From contig DOTG01000026.1 of assembly GCA_003512955.1 (NCBI GenBank), forward strand, positions 408,032-472,031: 64,000 nt of DNA, read 5' to 3'. Source of the DNA: Marinilabiliales bacterium (lineage in GTDB: Bacteria > Bacteroidota > Bacteroidia > Bacteroidales > SZUA-534). The translations under genes and the position numbers were made by a program. Shown in pieces: positions 45,641 through 54,210 of this stretch. Numbering within the stretch: position 1 is the first letter of the stretch; every line of letters begins with the position of its first letter. A model generated the notes under the pieces. It saw nothing but the letters and a program-made list of their open reading frames with translations. It was not told the DNA's origin and did no database searches.

Positions 45641-47326
45641 TTAAAAGTTTATGGGTTTGTCTATCCAGATAAATCCGCCGGTTTGGGCAAAACCCCGCAC
45701 CGAAATCACATAGTTATGGCCAATGTCTATCTGGTTCAATTTAATGGAAAATGGTTGATCGGGCGTTAATATCACCGAGGGGTTCCAATAAATATCGGGC
45801 AACACGGTGGGTTGGCTATTGCTGGTTGCATGGGCAACAATCCGGTTGGAATAAAACTGATTTTGATAGGCTGTGCCATTTATGCTGTACTGCTGCGTGT
45901 TGAATTCTTTCGCATGAGTAAAAATGGAAACCACACCATTAAAAGTCAATTCACCGTACATGAGCACTGAATTAAATATTTCTACCCGTTCCACATCTTT
46001 TGACGACAGCCGGGCAATGGTACTAAGTTCCGTAACCGGGTTCCCGTTCAGACAGACGAGGACATTCTCAAAAATTACCTGGTTGTCATTAACAATCCCC
46101 ATTTTGTAAATATCATTCTCCTTTTTAAACCTAACGGCAGGTAAAATATTATCGGCTAATTCTTTAAAATCTTTAAGCGTTTCATAGTCGGAAGGATAAA
46201 CCACATATTTGGGTTGAAAAAACAGATTTTCAGTAAAGTCAATTACAACATTTGAATCGGCCACCAAACTATCGGGGGCAAAAATCCGGTGGACCAGTTC
46301 CCGTTTTTGAAGCTGATTTATGTACTCAAATTGATAGCCTCCAACAAAATGGGATGTGGTATCGCTAAAATTCCGGATGCTGTTTTTCTGATCCAGATGC
46401 CATTGTACGTTTCCATTCCCAGTATAAGCTGAGGACAATTGCAGCAAAACATCTTTGTTGTTCCAAGTAGAATCGAGGGCAAAGCAGAAATTCCCATCCC
46501 CATCGGTGATGGCATAATTGAAAAACACCACTTCGCTTTTACAGGAAACATAGACTACTTGGTTGATTAAAGGCAGCCCCAAGGTATCGGTAACTTTTCC
46601 TGCAAGAGCGGTAAAACCCTGCTCCGGTAAAAAATTAAAATACTCCGGATTATCTGTGGTGCTTCGCCCGTAAGACCAAGTCCTATTTAAAAGAGAATCA
46701 AATGGAGAAACCTCGGTGATAGCAACCGATAATTGAGCTGTTTTTATTTCTGCAGGTAGCGACAATAAAACAGTTGTCCCTTTTTTTACATCCATGGACA
46801 GTGTATCGGAAACCACCGAAATGGAAAATTCCATACCGGCAATCTCATTTTTAGCGAAATCTTCATAAGAATTCCTCGATGAAGTGGTATAAATGGTCAT
46901 CTGGTGCATGGGTTCTTCATGAATTTCCTGAATTATTAAGGGCGAAGAAAAGGAACCGTTTCCGGAATTTTTCCGCAATTCGTTGGTAAATACATGCAAT
47001 TGATACATCCCCTGTGGCAGGTTGTCGGGAATATGGTACTCCCCCGAAAGCTGGTTGGTATAGGTTTGGCTTTTCCAGGTCACAATCGGTTTGTTTTGGG
47101 CATTGGTAATTTCAAAATAAAATGTTTTACTTCCTTTTGGTACATTTGGTGCAGATTCCTGTGTTAAATACGCGGTATATTTAAGTATCGAACCTCCAAT
47201 AAGGACTTGCCTGTTCAGGTGAACTAAAAATTTTTGATTCTGCCCATCGGTGGCTTTCACCGCCCAAACAGTTAAGATTGCTAAACCTAAAAAGCAACTA
47301 ATTTTTTTATAAAAAACTGAAAACAT
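45641..47326 (-). CDS. Secreted protein with MG2-like and TonB-plug-like regions
   Basis: The 561-residue protein has a signal peptide (about 1-25). Residues about 30-130 resemble an alpha-2-macroglobulin MG2 domain (FLVHLNRQVLIGGSILKYTA, LPQGMYQLHVF). About 235-310 looks like a carboxypeptidase regulatory fold (GKVTDTLGLPLINQVV). About 415-475 resembles a TonB receptor plug (VLVCLNGNPVTE, VERVEIFNSVLMYGELTFNGVVSIFT). No beta-barrel follows, so it cannot be a receptor itself. It may pair with the STN-TonB receptor two genes upstream, as a cap or soluble partner. It lies between the DUF4249 gene (17-base gap) and the secreted unknown (2-base gap). Confidence 0.75.
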   Translation of the reverse strand: MFSVFYKKISCFLGLAILTVWAVKATDGQNQKFLVHLNRQVLIGGSILKYTAYLTQESAPNVPKGSKTFYFEITNAQNKPIVTWKSQTYTNQLSGEYHIPDNLPQGMYQLHVFTNELRKNSGNGSFSSPLIIQEIHEEPMHQMTIYTTSSRNSYEDFAKNEIAGMEFSISVVSDTLSMDVKKGTTVLLSLPAEIKTAQLSVAITEVSPFDSLLNRTWSYGRSTTDNPEYFNFLPEQGFTALAGKVTDTLGLPLINQVVYVSCKSEVVFFNYAITDGDGNFCFALDSTWNNKDVLLQLSSAYTGNGNVQWHLDQKNSIRNFSDTTSHFVGGYQFEYINQLQKRELVHRIFAPDSLVADSNVVIDFTENLFFQPKYVVYPSDYETLKDFKELADNILPAVRFKKENDIYKMGIVNDNQVIFENVLVCLNGNPVTELSTIARLSSKDVERVEIFNSVLMYGELTFNGVVSIFTHAKEFNTQQYSINGTAYQNQFYSNRIVAHATSNSQPTVLPDIYWNPSVILTPDQPFSIKLNQIDIGHNYVISVRGFAQTGGFIWIDKPINF

Positions 47327-47343
47327 GATAACTCCCCCTCGGT

Positions 47344-48531
47344 TTAGTGAACAATAACTGTTTCTTCAGGAAAAATGGTATCCAAAAAGGTAGTATCCAC
47401 ATGGATCTGATTCGGATATTTTCCTCCATGGAACACGGTGTCGGAATAAAACCTGCCTTGATACGAACGGTAGCCAAAAGCCTCATGTACATATACAGCA
47501 TAGTATCTGCGGTTTACTGCCACCACATCGAACAAACCCAGTGAAGGGCTGTTGGGGTCGGTTTCGTTGTAAATATTGCCAAACAATTGTTCCGGTATTG
47601 GGTCAAAGATGCGATCCTCCGGATCGAGCTGTTCCTGAACGTTTTGGTAATATTCATACGTTTCCCGGGATGTTGAAATTAAGTCAACCGGAAAAATCCA
47701 TTGCACAAAAGTATTCGGGGTATAGTCCGTAAAGTCGCGGCATTCGCGGTCGGCGGGTAAAAATATAGGGTTCACTGTTAAATCCCCGGGATTATACGTC
47801 CACGAGGGGTCTAGCATCCCGATAGTTGGAAATTCCGTATTCGAAACGCCCTCCAGGTAATCGTACAGCGTGTCGTAATTAATTTGGTATTTTAACTTGA
47901 AGAAGGTTTTATCCACTTCAAAAGTTGATGTTTTGTGTACCTGGAATTGGGAATGTATATAATAATCGGCATGGGCCCTGTAATAAACCTCCTGCGCGGG
48001 TTGTTTTAGTTTGAGATAAATAAAAACACCATTTTCGTTTACCTGGTTGTAATTCCCATTTACATCTTTCACAATGGAGGATCGGATGTTAACATCGTGG
48101 TAAATGCTCCCGATAGGCAAGGTATCAGCCATCGTCACAGGTCCCGATTTCAGGGTAGTCCCGTCGGACAAAACTATGTCCAGATGATACGCGGTGCCAA
48201 CACCAATATTCAGAAGGCTTTTATCAATGGCATAATACCCCGGATTTACTTCGATCAATGGAAAAGTTTCCTGCTGGCTACTGGCAATAGAAACCTGGGC
48301 CCCGGTCAACCGTTGTTTCCGCTTATCGTTGTAAGGCATGGCGTAATACAATTCGAAACTTTGCAACCCGTTCAAATTGGTTAAAACCCCGTTGACAACC
48401 GGGATTTTTTTATCGGCATCTAGCTCCCCGTTTTCATAAGGCGCCTGACAGCTATAAATAAATAGCCCTACAATAGCCATAAGGGTCAAAACAAGAGTGT
48501 TTTTATTTGCAGTATTCATAGTATCCATCAT
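47344..48531 (-). CDS. DUF4249 outer-membrane lipoprotein
   Basis: The protein has about 395 residues and begins with one of several close starts: GTG 48537, ATG 48531, ATG 48528 or ATG 48519. ATG 48531 is chosen here. The signal sequence ends LFIYSC, a lipobox, so it is lipid-anchored. The body fits DUF4249, a family found next to STN-type TonB receptors in Bacteroidota (VVNGVLTN, SGPVTMADTLP, and a late RYYAVYVHEAFGYRSYQG). It is thought to act as a surface partner of the receptor, by analogy with SusD-like proteins, but no substrate is known. It follows the receptor gene by about a dozen bases. Confidence 0.85.
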   Translation of the reverse strand: MMDTMNTANKNTLVLTLMAIVGLFIYSCQAPYENGELDADKKIPVVNGVLTNLNGLQSFELYYAMPYNDKRKQRLTGAQVSIASSQQETFPLIEVNPGYYAIDKSLLNIGVGTAYHLDIVLSDGTTLKSGPVTMADTLPIGSIYHDVNIRSSIVKDVNGNYNQVNENGVFIYLKLKQPAQEVYYRAHADYYIHSQFQVHKTSTFEVDKTFFKLKYQINYDTLYDYLEGVSNTEFPTIGMLDPSWTYNPGDLTVNPIFLPADRECRDFTDYTPNTFVQWIFPVDLISTSRETYEYYQNVQEQLDPEDRIFDPIPEQLFGNIYNETDPNSPSLGLFDVVAVNRRYYAVYVHEAFGYRSYQGRFYSDTVFHGGKYPNQIHVDTTFLDTIFPEETVIVH

Positions 48532-48542
48532 AATCACTAAAA

Positions 48543-51287
48543 TCAGAACACAAAATTATAGGTCACCGTGGGGAATGGTATCCCAATCAGGTACATTTTA
48601 TACATGCTGAAAACCTGGTAATCGTTTTCAGGAGTAGGTGTATCGCGCCGATAGATGATGGAATACGCGTTATCGCGGCCATATACATTCAACACAGAAA
48701 AATTCCAGCTCCCTTTCCATTTTTTCCTCTTTTTCAAACTCTCGTCAATACTCAGTGAAACATCGAGACGGTGGTAATCGGGCAAACGGTATTTGTTCCG
48801 GTCCGAGAAAAACACCAACTGGTTTTGCTCCAGATAATAAATGTATTCAGGCTGTGTAAATGGCCTCCCCGATGCGTAGGTAAAAGTAACACCAAACCTC
48901 ACCCGGCGGTTAAACTGGTAATTCAGGTTCAGGTTTACATTGTTGGGCACATCATACTGCGAAGGATACTCCTTGTTGTTGTTTATTTTATCATTAAAAT
49001 TGCTGCCATGAGTTTGCTTAAAAGCCCGCGCGTAAGTATAGGAAAGGGTTCCATTGAATTTTCCCTGCACTTTTTTAATCATCATTTCAATACCGTAATT
49101 CTGTCCCGATGCTGAGAGCAATTCGGTTTCCACGTTATCGTTCAATTCCAGCTGTGCCCCATTTCGGTAGTCGGTCAGGTTTTGCATTTTTTTATAATAA
49201 AGTTCCACCGATGTTTCCACCAGATTGTTGAGCAGGTTTTTGTAATATCCAATGGCCAACTGGTCTGCAATAATGGGTTTAATGTAGGGGTCAGACAGTT
49301 TCCAGACATCTTCAGGAGTTGAGATGGAAGTGTAGGACAATAGCGACAGGTATTGTTTGTTCCGGTTGTAGCTCATCTTCAGGGAACTGCTTTCGTTCAA
49401 TAAATATTTGATGGAAGCTCTGGGTTCAAAACCCTGGTATTTCTGAACCAAATCGCCTGCTCCAAATTGAATGCTACCAAGGGTGTCGTTTCCGGTATTT
49501 CCATCTAAATACGTATTTATTGTTTGAGGCCCCACATTTTGAAACAGGGTGTATCGCAACCCTGCCTGAAAGGAAAGCTTGGCCCCAAGCCGGATGACAT
49601 CGTTTATGAAAAAAGAGTATTCGTTTCCCAATTCGTTTTGAATTTTCAATGGCTCAATTTGTGAAGTCCCAACAGGTTGGCGTTCGCCGGGATTTATCCG
49701 GTATTGAATAACCTGGATCCCTCCGGTGATGGTTTGATCGCTAAAACCAGTATATTCGGCCATGAATTTTCCTGAAAGGTAGGTTAGATCCGATTGAATT
49801 TCACTGGCTTTGAGGGCTTCGCCCGTTTTGGTATTGGCCAGGTTATAGGAGCTATACGCGGCGGTAAGAGAGGTATTAAAACTTGGGTTAAAGATGTGCT
49901 GCCAATTCAACGATGCCAACCGGTTGCCATATTTGTAGGAAAAATCGCCGGCGTATTTAAAATAATCGTAACTGCGGTAAGCATAAATGGACAACGGGTT
50001 GTTTTTCCAATGAAACGAAAGCATGGCATTCACATCGTAAAACGAGGCCGCGCTGTTTTGCAAATTGTAATCCGGCATTTTGGTCAGTAGGTAATCAGAA
50101 TAGCTGGTACGTCCACCCACTTTTAAGGAAAATTTTTTATCGAGCAAAGGGGTTTCAAAACTTAACCTGCTGCTGTAAATTCCAATGCCACCCGTCCCTT
50201 TAAACTTAGTAACATTGTGTCCGTTGAAGCTAATATCCATTACCGATGAAACCCGTTCGCCATATTCGGCCGGAATGTGTCCTTTATATAAAGCAACCGA
50301 GGTGACAGCATCAGGGTTTACAGCCGACAAAAGACCCATGACATGGGAAGTGTTAAAAATGGGGCAATTCTCCAAAAGATACAAGTTCTGATCCTCCCCG
50401 CCTCCCCGCACATTAATACCGGCCCCAAATTCGCCTACCGATTTTACCCCCGGCATGGTTGTAAAACTTTTAATAATATCGCGTTCCCCAATCATTGAGG
50501 GCAACTGTTTAATGCTTTTGGCATCAAGTTCAATAATACTCATCTGGTCGCGGGTAACATTCCGGTCTACCTTTTCTGATAAAATGGTTACTTCGTTCAG
50601 AGCGTGCGATTCCTCAAAAAGTTCCACATCAAGAGTGCCAGGACCCAATACTTTTACTTGGAGCACTTGATTTTCATAACCCACGCTTGAAATTTTCAGT
50701 TCGTAGCTCCCGGCCGGAACCTCCAGCATGAAAGTTCCGGAATAGCCTGAAACCCCGTAATAATTAGTATTCATTACTTGAATGGTAGCCCCGACCAAAG
50801 GTTCCCCATTGGCTCCATCGGTAACTTTTCCGGTAACCCGGTTTTTGGAATATTTGCCAATATCGCTGGCTTTGCCAATAAGGATGTAATCTTTAATGCC
50901 TTCGTCCCCGTTCCTGCCAAAAAGGTTATTCATTTTTTTTAGGTGTCGGGCCACCTGTTCGCGTGGAACAATATAAAAATTACCTTCGATGGTTATGCTC
51001 ATCAAACCTGTTTTGTCGAGCACGTTGTCCACCACACCCTCTATTTTCTTCTGGGTAAACGATCCGGTAAAGGCATAATTTTTTAACCATTCGGCCTGAT
51101 AGTAGAAATGGCGGCCGGTTTTCGCTTCCAAAAGCTGAAACACCTCAACCAACGAAGCATCCGAAAAACTCGCCGAGATTAATTCCGATGGTTTTTCCTG
51201 AGCATGAATGGGTTGGAAAATGAAGGTAAGCAAACACATCAAACTCAACCACAGAAAAACCTTTTTTATATGCAGAGAAACTATCAT
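48543..51287 (-). CDS. TonB-dependent outer-membrane receptor with N-terminal STN domain
   Basis: The 914-residue protein has a signal peptide, then an STN (secretin/TonB short N-terminal) domain (about 35-110, SFSDASLVEVFQLLEAKTG). A carboxypeptidase-regulatory-like domain (about 150-230), a plug (about 245-360, MPGVKSVGEFGAGINVRGG) and a barrel ending in YNFVF follow. STN domains usually signal to a FecR anti-sigma factor that controls an ECF sigma factor. No such pair lies in the window, so regulation must be elsewhere or lost. It heads the four-gene operon with DUF4249. The cargo is unknown. Confidence 0.92.
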   Translation of the reverse strand: MIVSLHIKKVFLWLSLMCLLTFIFQPIHAQEKPSELISASFSDASLVEVFQLLEAKTGRHFYYQAEWLKNYAFTGSFTQKKIEGVVDNVLDKTGLMSITIEGNFYIVPREQVARHLKKMNNLFGRNGDEGIKDYILIGKASDIGKYSKNRVTGKVTDGANGEPLVGATIQVMNTNYYGVSGYSGTFMLEVPAGSYELKISSVGYENQVLQVKVLGPGTLDVELFEESHALNEVTILSEKVDRNVTRDQMSIIELDAKSIKQLPSMIGERDIIKSFTTMPGVKSVGEFGAGINVRGGGEDQNLYLLENCPIFNTSHVMGLLSAVNPDAVTSVALYKGHIPAEYGERVSSVMDISFNGHNVTKFKGTGGIGIYSSRLSFETPLLDKKFSLKVGGRTSYSDYLLTKMPDYNLQNSAASFYDVNAMLSFHWKNNPLSIYAYRSYDYFKYAGDFSYKYGNRLASLNWQHIFNPSFNTSLTAAYSSYNLANTKTGEALKASEIQSDLTYLSGKFMAEYTGFSDQTITGGIQVIQYRINPGERQPVGTSQIEPLKIQNELGNEYSFFINDVIRLGAKLSFQAGLRYTLFQNVGPQTINTYLDGNTGNDTLGSIQFGAGDLVQKYQGFEPRASIKYLLNESSSLKMSYNRNKQYLSLLSYTSISTPEDVWKLSDPYIKPIIADQLAIGYYKNLLNNLVETSVELYYKKMQNLTDYRNGAQLELNDNVETELLSASGQNYGIEMMIKKVQGKFNGTLSYTYARAFKQTHGSNFNDKINNNKEYPSQYDVPNNVNLNLNYQFNRRVRFGVTFTYASGRPFTQPEYIYYLEQNQLVFFSDRNKYRLPDYHRLDVSLSIDESLKKRKKWKGSWNFSVLNVYGRDNAYSIIYRRDTPTPENDYQVFSMYKMYLIGIPFPTVTYNFVF

Positions 51288-51327
51288 GCGGGTTTTTTGA
51301 ATAAACGATGTTAAAAATTAGTAGTAG

Positions 51328-51335
51328 CAAAATTA
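51328..51335 (-). promoter_or_regulatory. Putative -7 element of the STN-TonB operon
   Basis: TAATTTTG on the minus strand fits TAnnTTTG and lies 40 bases before the ATG at 51287. No TTTG box was found upstream. Confidence 0.4.
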
Positions 51336-51527
51336 CACTAAGCTCTTTTCAATCAATATAAGAAATGTATCTATTGTCAAAAATTCCTTTCAGTTAGGTA
51401 TCTTTTTTAACTAAGTGAAAAATGAACTCATAAAAAACAGGTTCTAAAAAAATCAAATATACCATTTATATTGTACAAATAACAATAAGTATTTTTTAAC
51501 TGATTGATAATTGGTTACCATTTTTTA

Positions 51528-51589
51528 GGATACATAGTTTAAAATCTGAGGATACATAATTGAAATAAAAGAGACATATCTAAAAGCAT
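51528..51589 (+). promoter_or_regulatory. Candidate operator array of the mannan locus
   Basis: GGATACATA occurs at 51528 and again at 51550, and AGACAT follows at 51572, so the half-sites sit about two helical turns apart. The 38 bases 51552-51589 share ATACATAATTGAAA and TCTAAAAGCAT with 10768-10806, with the same spacing within one base. It ends 70 bases before the GH26 ATG. The rest of 51288-51659 is AT-rich with nothing else recognised. Confidence 0.6.
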
Positions 51590-51627
51590 CTGGTACATGG
51601 TTGAAAAAGAAAAAAACGGAGGTGCAC

Positions 51628-51635
51628 TACTTTTG
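51628..51635 (+). promoter_or_regulatory. Putative -7 element of the GH26 gene
   Basis: TACTTTTG fits TAnnTTTG exactly, 24 bases before the ATG. No TTTG box lies at the normal distance, consistent with a promoter that needs an activator bound at 51528-51589. Confidence 0.45.
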
Positions 51636-51659
51636 AATCAGCAAGTAAAGTAAGTTTTC

Positions 51660-52766
51660 ATGATTCGAAGTTTAGGTTTAGTAATGGTTTTGGCAACAGC
51701 TAATTTATTGCTTTCGTGTGCTCACAAAAACAACACCAGCTTGGAAAGCACCGTAAGTGATAAATTAGCTTTGCCAGAAGCTAAGGAATTGATGAACCGG
51801 ATTACATCCCAGGTAAAAAAAGGGGTCATGCTTGGCCACCAAGATGCGCTGGCTTATGGAATTGGATGGAAGGAAGATGTATTCCGTACCGATATTAATG
51901 ATGCCTCGGGCGATTATCCGGCCGTTTTTGGCTGGGATTTAGGCCATATTGCCGATACTGTTAATATAGATAGTGTCTCTTTTTCAAAGATGACGCAATG
52001 GGCGACGGAAGTTTACCGCCGGGGAGGCATTAATACCTATAGCTGGCACGAACGGAACATTGCCACAGGCGGTAATTCCTGGGATATTACCCCGGCCATT
52101 GACCAATTGCTACCCGGAGGCCAAAAACATGAAGCATTTTGCCAGATCCTCGATTTATTGGCCGATTTTTTTAACAGCCTGAAAACACCCGAAGGAAAAC
52201 CCATGCCGGTGGTATTCCGCCCGTTCCACGAAATGAACGGCGGATGGTTTTGGTGGGGCATCAAATCATGCTCGGCGGAACAATACCAGGCACTTTACCA
52301 ATTCACGGTGAATTACCTACGCAACGAAAAAAACCTGCACCAGTTACTATATGTGTATTCGCCCGATGTTTTTAGCTCCCGCGAAGATTATTTAACCTGG
52401 TATCCGGGAGATGCTTATGTGGACATTTTAGGTGTGGATGATTACAAAAACCTTCATTCTCCGGCTGGTTTTGAGCAGGCCAGGCAACAAATCGGGATAT
52501 TACAAGAATTGTCAAAGGAAAAGTCAAAACCTTTTATTATTTCCGAAACCGGGTACGAAACCCTTTCAGATTCCTTGTGGTTTACCAAAACCCTGTTGCC
52601 TGCCATTACAAGCGATTCAACTCCCACGGGTATTGCCTGGGTATTGCTGTGGAGGAATGGCCGGCCCGATCATTTTTATGCTCCCTACCCCGGCCATGCT
52701 TGTGTGAACGATTTCATACAATTTAAAAACCATCCACAGACCTTGTTTTTATCCGATTTGGATTAA
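51660..52766 (+). CDS. GH26 endo-beta-1,4-mannanase lipoprotein
   Basis: The 368-residue protein has a lipobox LLLSC with Cys20, so it is lipid-anchored. The GH26 barrel follows directly: GHQDALAYGIGW (59-70), VFGWDLGHI, SWHERN, the acid/base Glu191 in RPFHEMNGGWFWWG and the nucleophile Glu296 in ISETGYE. It should hydrolyse beta-mannan, and GH26 enzymes of such loci often release mannobiose. It is the first gene of the locus and is preceded by the candidate operator array. The sulfatase-like gene follows 16 bases later. Confidence 0.93.
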   Translation: MIRSLGLVMVLATANLLLSCAHKNNTSLESTVSDKLALPEAKELMNRITSQVKKGVMLGHQDALAYGIGWKEDVFRTDINDASGDYPAVFGWDLGHIADTVNIDSVSFSKMTQWATEVYRRGGINTYSWHERNIATGGNSWDITPAIDQLLPGGQKHEAFCQILDLLADFFNSLKTPEGKPMPVVFRPFHEMNGGWFWWGIKSCSAEQYQALYQFTVNYLRNEKNLHQLLYVYSPDVFSSREDYLTWYPGDAYVDILGVDDYKNLHSPAGFEQARQQIGILQELSKEKSKPFIISETGYETLSDSLWFTKTLLPAITSDSTPTGIAWVLLWRNGRPDHFYAPYPGHACVNDFIQFKNHPQTLFLSDLD

Positions 52767-52782
52767 TCATACAGAAACAGGA

Positions 52783-53961
52783 ATGAAGAAGACCCTCACA
52801 TATAGCCTTGTCCTTTTTTCTGTGGCTGCATTGTCCATCTTAATCATGGTGGGGAATCAACAGCCACAAAAACCAAACATGATCATCATTGTTACCGATA
52901 ATCAGGGCTATGGCGATGTAGGGTTCAATGGCAACCAGATGATTCAAACCCCGGTGCTCGATTCTTTGGCCAAACACAATATAATTATTGATCGCTTTTA
53001 TAGTTTTCCTCAGAATAGTTACAGCTACGAGAGCCTGATTACGGGAAAATATGCATCCACAATTTCTGAAAAACCGGACGGAACTCCCATCCCGATACTA
53101 ACCCTAACTGAAATTCTTGAAAACAATCAATACCAGATTGGCGTTTTCGAAAGCGGAAATCCCAAAATTCCGGCAAACCATCAATCGTCCAATAGTTGTA
53201 ATGAATTCCATGCGGCAGCCAAAGGTGCATCATCCCAGGAAATAACCGATTCCTTGATGCATTTTATCCGTCAGTCGTCCTCACCATTTTTTGCTTTGTT
53301 AGCTTTCCATACGTCACCAGCCCTTGACTCTGTGCCGGATGAAATTGCAGGTAAGTATCGCCTTATGAGTCTTGATGAACAGACATCCAGAACCTACGCG
53401 TTTTTTGAAACCACTGATTATCATATTGGAAAAATCTTTGAAAGCCTGGAAAATAAAGGCATATTGGAAAATACCATCGTGGTGTATTTAAGCTCAAATG
53501 GCCCTGATGCTTTGCGTTTCAACAACGGGTTGAAAGGCCGGAAAGGTCAGTTAGATGAAGGGAGTGTCCGGGTACCCATGATCCTTTCCTATCCCAATGG
53601 AAAATTCAAGGCTCAACGCATCGAATCGTTTGCCGGCAGTATGCTAGACATTACTCCCACGCTGCTATCGTTAGCTACCATTACTTTTGATTCTACGGCT
53701 TTCGATGGAATAAACCTGACCCGGTTTTTGAATAACCCGCAAACCAAATTCCCGGATCGGGCTTTGTTTTTCCATCTTTTAAGTACCACAAAAGATGATT
53801 CCTGCGTGGCCATCAGGCAAAACAATTTCTTGTTGACCTATCATCAAGGGGATACAGCCCTATACAATTTATACACCGATCCCTATCAACGAGCAAATAT
53901 TAAAACTACAAATAAAATTGTTTTTAAGACACTGTTAAAAACATATGAGCAGTGGAAATAG
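52783..53961 (+). CDS. Sulfatase-family protein with a degenerate active site (probable pseudoenzyme)
   Basis: The 392-residue protein has a hydrophobic N-terminus (about 1-24) and the alkaline-phosphatase-like fold (IIIVTDNQGYGDVGFNG, PVLDSLAKH, LKGRKGQLDEGSVRVPMI). The formylglycine motif C/S-x-P-x-R is missing: the aligned stretch before LITGKY is Asn78-Ser-Tyr-Ser-Tyr82. One calcium Asp is replaced (Asp39-Asn40 for Asp-Asp), and the usual DNG is SNG. It is also shorter than typical sulfatases (about 450-550). It should not hydrolyse sulfate esters. It may bind glycan or have another activity. The reading frame is intact and lies 16 bases after GH26, so it is being maintained. Confidence 0.85.
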   Translation: MKKTLTYSLVLFSVAALSILIMVGNQQPQKPNMIIIVTDNQGYGDVGFNGNQMIQTPVLDSLAKHNIIIDRFYSFPQNSYSYESLITGKYASTISEKPDGTPIPILTLTEILENNQYQIGVFESGNPKIPANHQSSNSCNEFHAAAKGASSQEITDSLMHFIRQSSSPFFALLAFHTSPALDSVPDEIAGKYRLMSLDEQTSRTYAFFETTDYHIGKIFESLENKGILENTIVVYLSSNGPDALRFNNGLKGRKGQLDEGSVRVPMILSYPNGKFKAQRIESFAGSMLDITPTLLSLATITFDSTAFDGINLTRFLNNPQTKFPDRALFFHLLSTTKDDSCVAIRQNNFLLTYHQGDTALYNLYTDPYQRANIKTTNKIVFKTLLKTYEQWK

Positions 53962-54210
53962 CTTTAAAGAGCAATAAAAAGAGATAGTGATATTTATGAA
54001 AACAACAACATAATTAACTACATATTAAATGAAAACAGCAATAAAAAATTAAGTTGTGTAAATAACACATGTTCAATGCAATCAACAAAAAAAATAATCT
54101 TATTACCTATTTATGAACATTTTATTGAATATTAATATGCAATTAAATAAATATATTTTGTAATTTTGATTATCTTAGTGTTTGTTAAACACTTTGCAAA
54201 CTAAAATAAA
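53962..54210 (+). promoter_or_regulatory. Internal promoter region before the GH130 gene
   Basis: TAATTTTG at 54161-54168 fits the -7 consensus and lies 42 bases before the ATG. A 15-base inverted repeat TGTGT-AAATA-ACACA (54055-54069) resembles a Crp/Fnr-type site. The region is very AT-rich with no gene. It may let GH130 and the SusCD genes be expressed apart from GH26. Confidence 0.4.

Noticed and set aside
52783..53961. Active arylsulfatase
   Set aside because: The formylglycine motif and metal residues are not present, so hydrolysis of sulfate esters is not expected.
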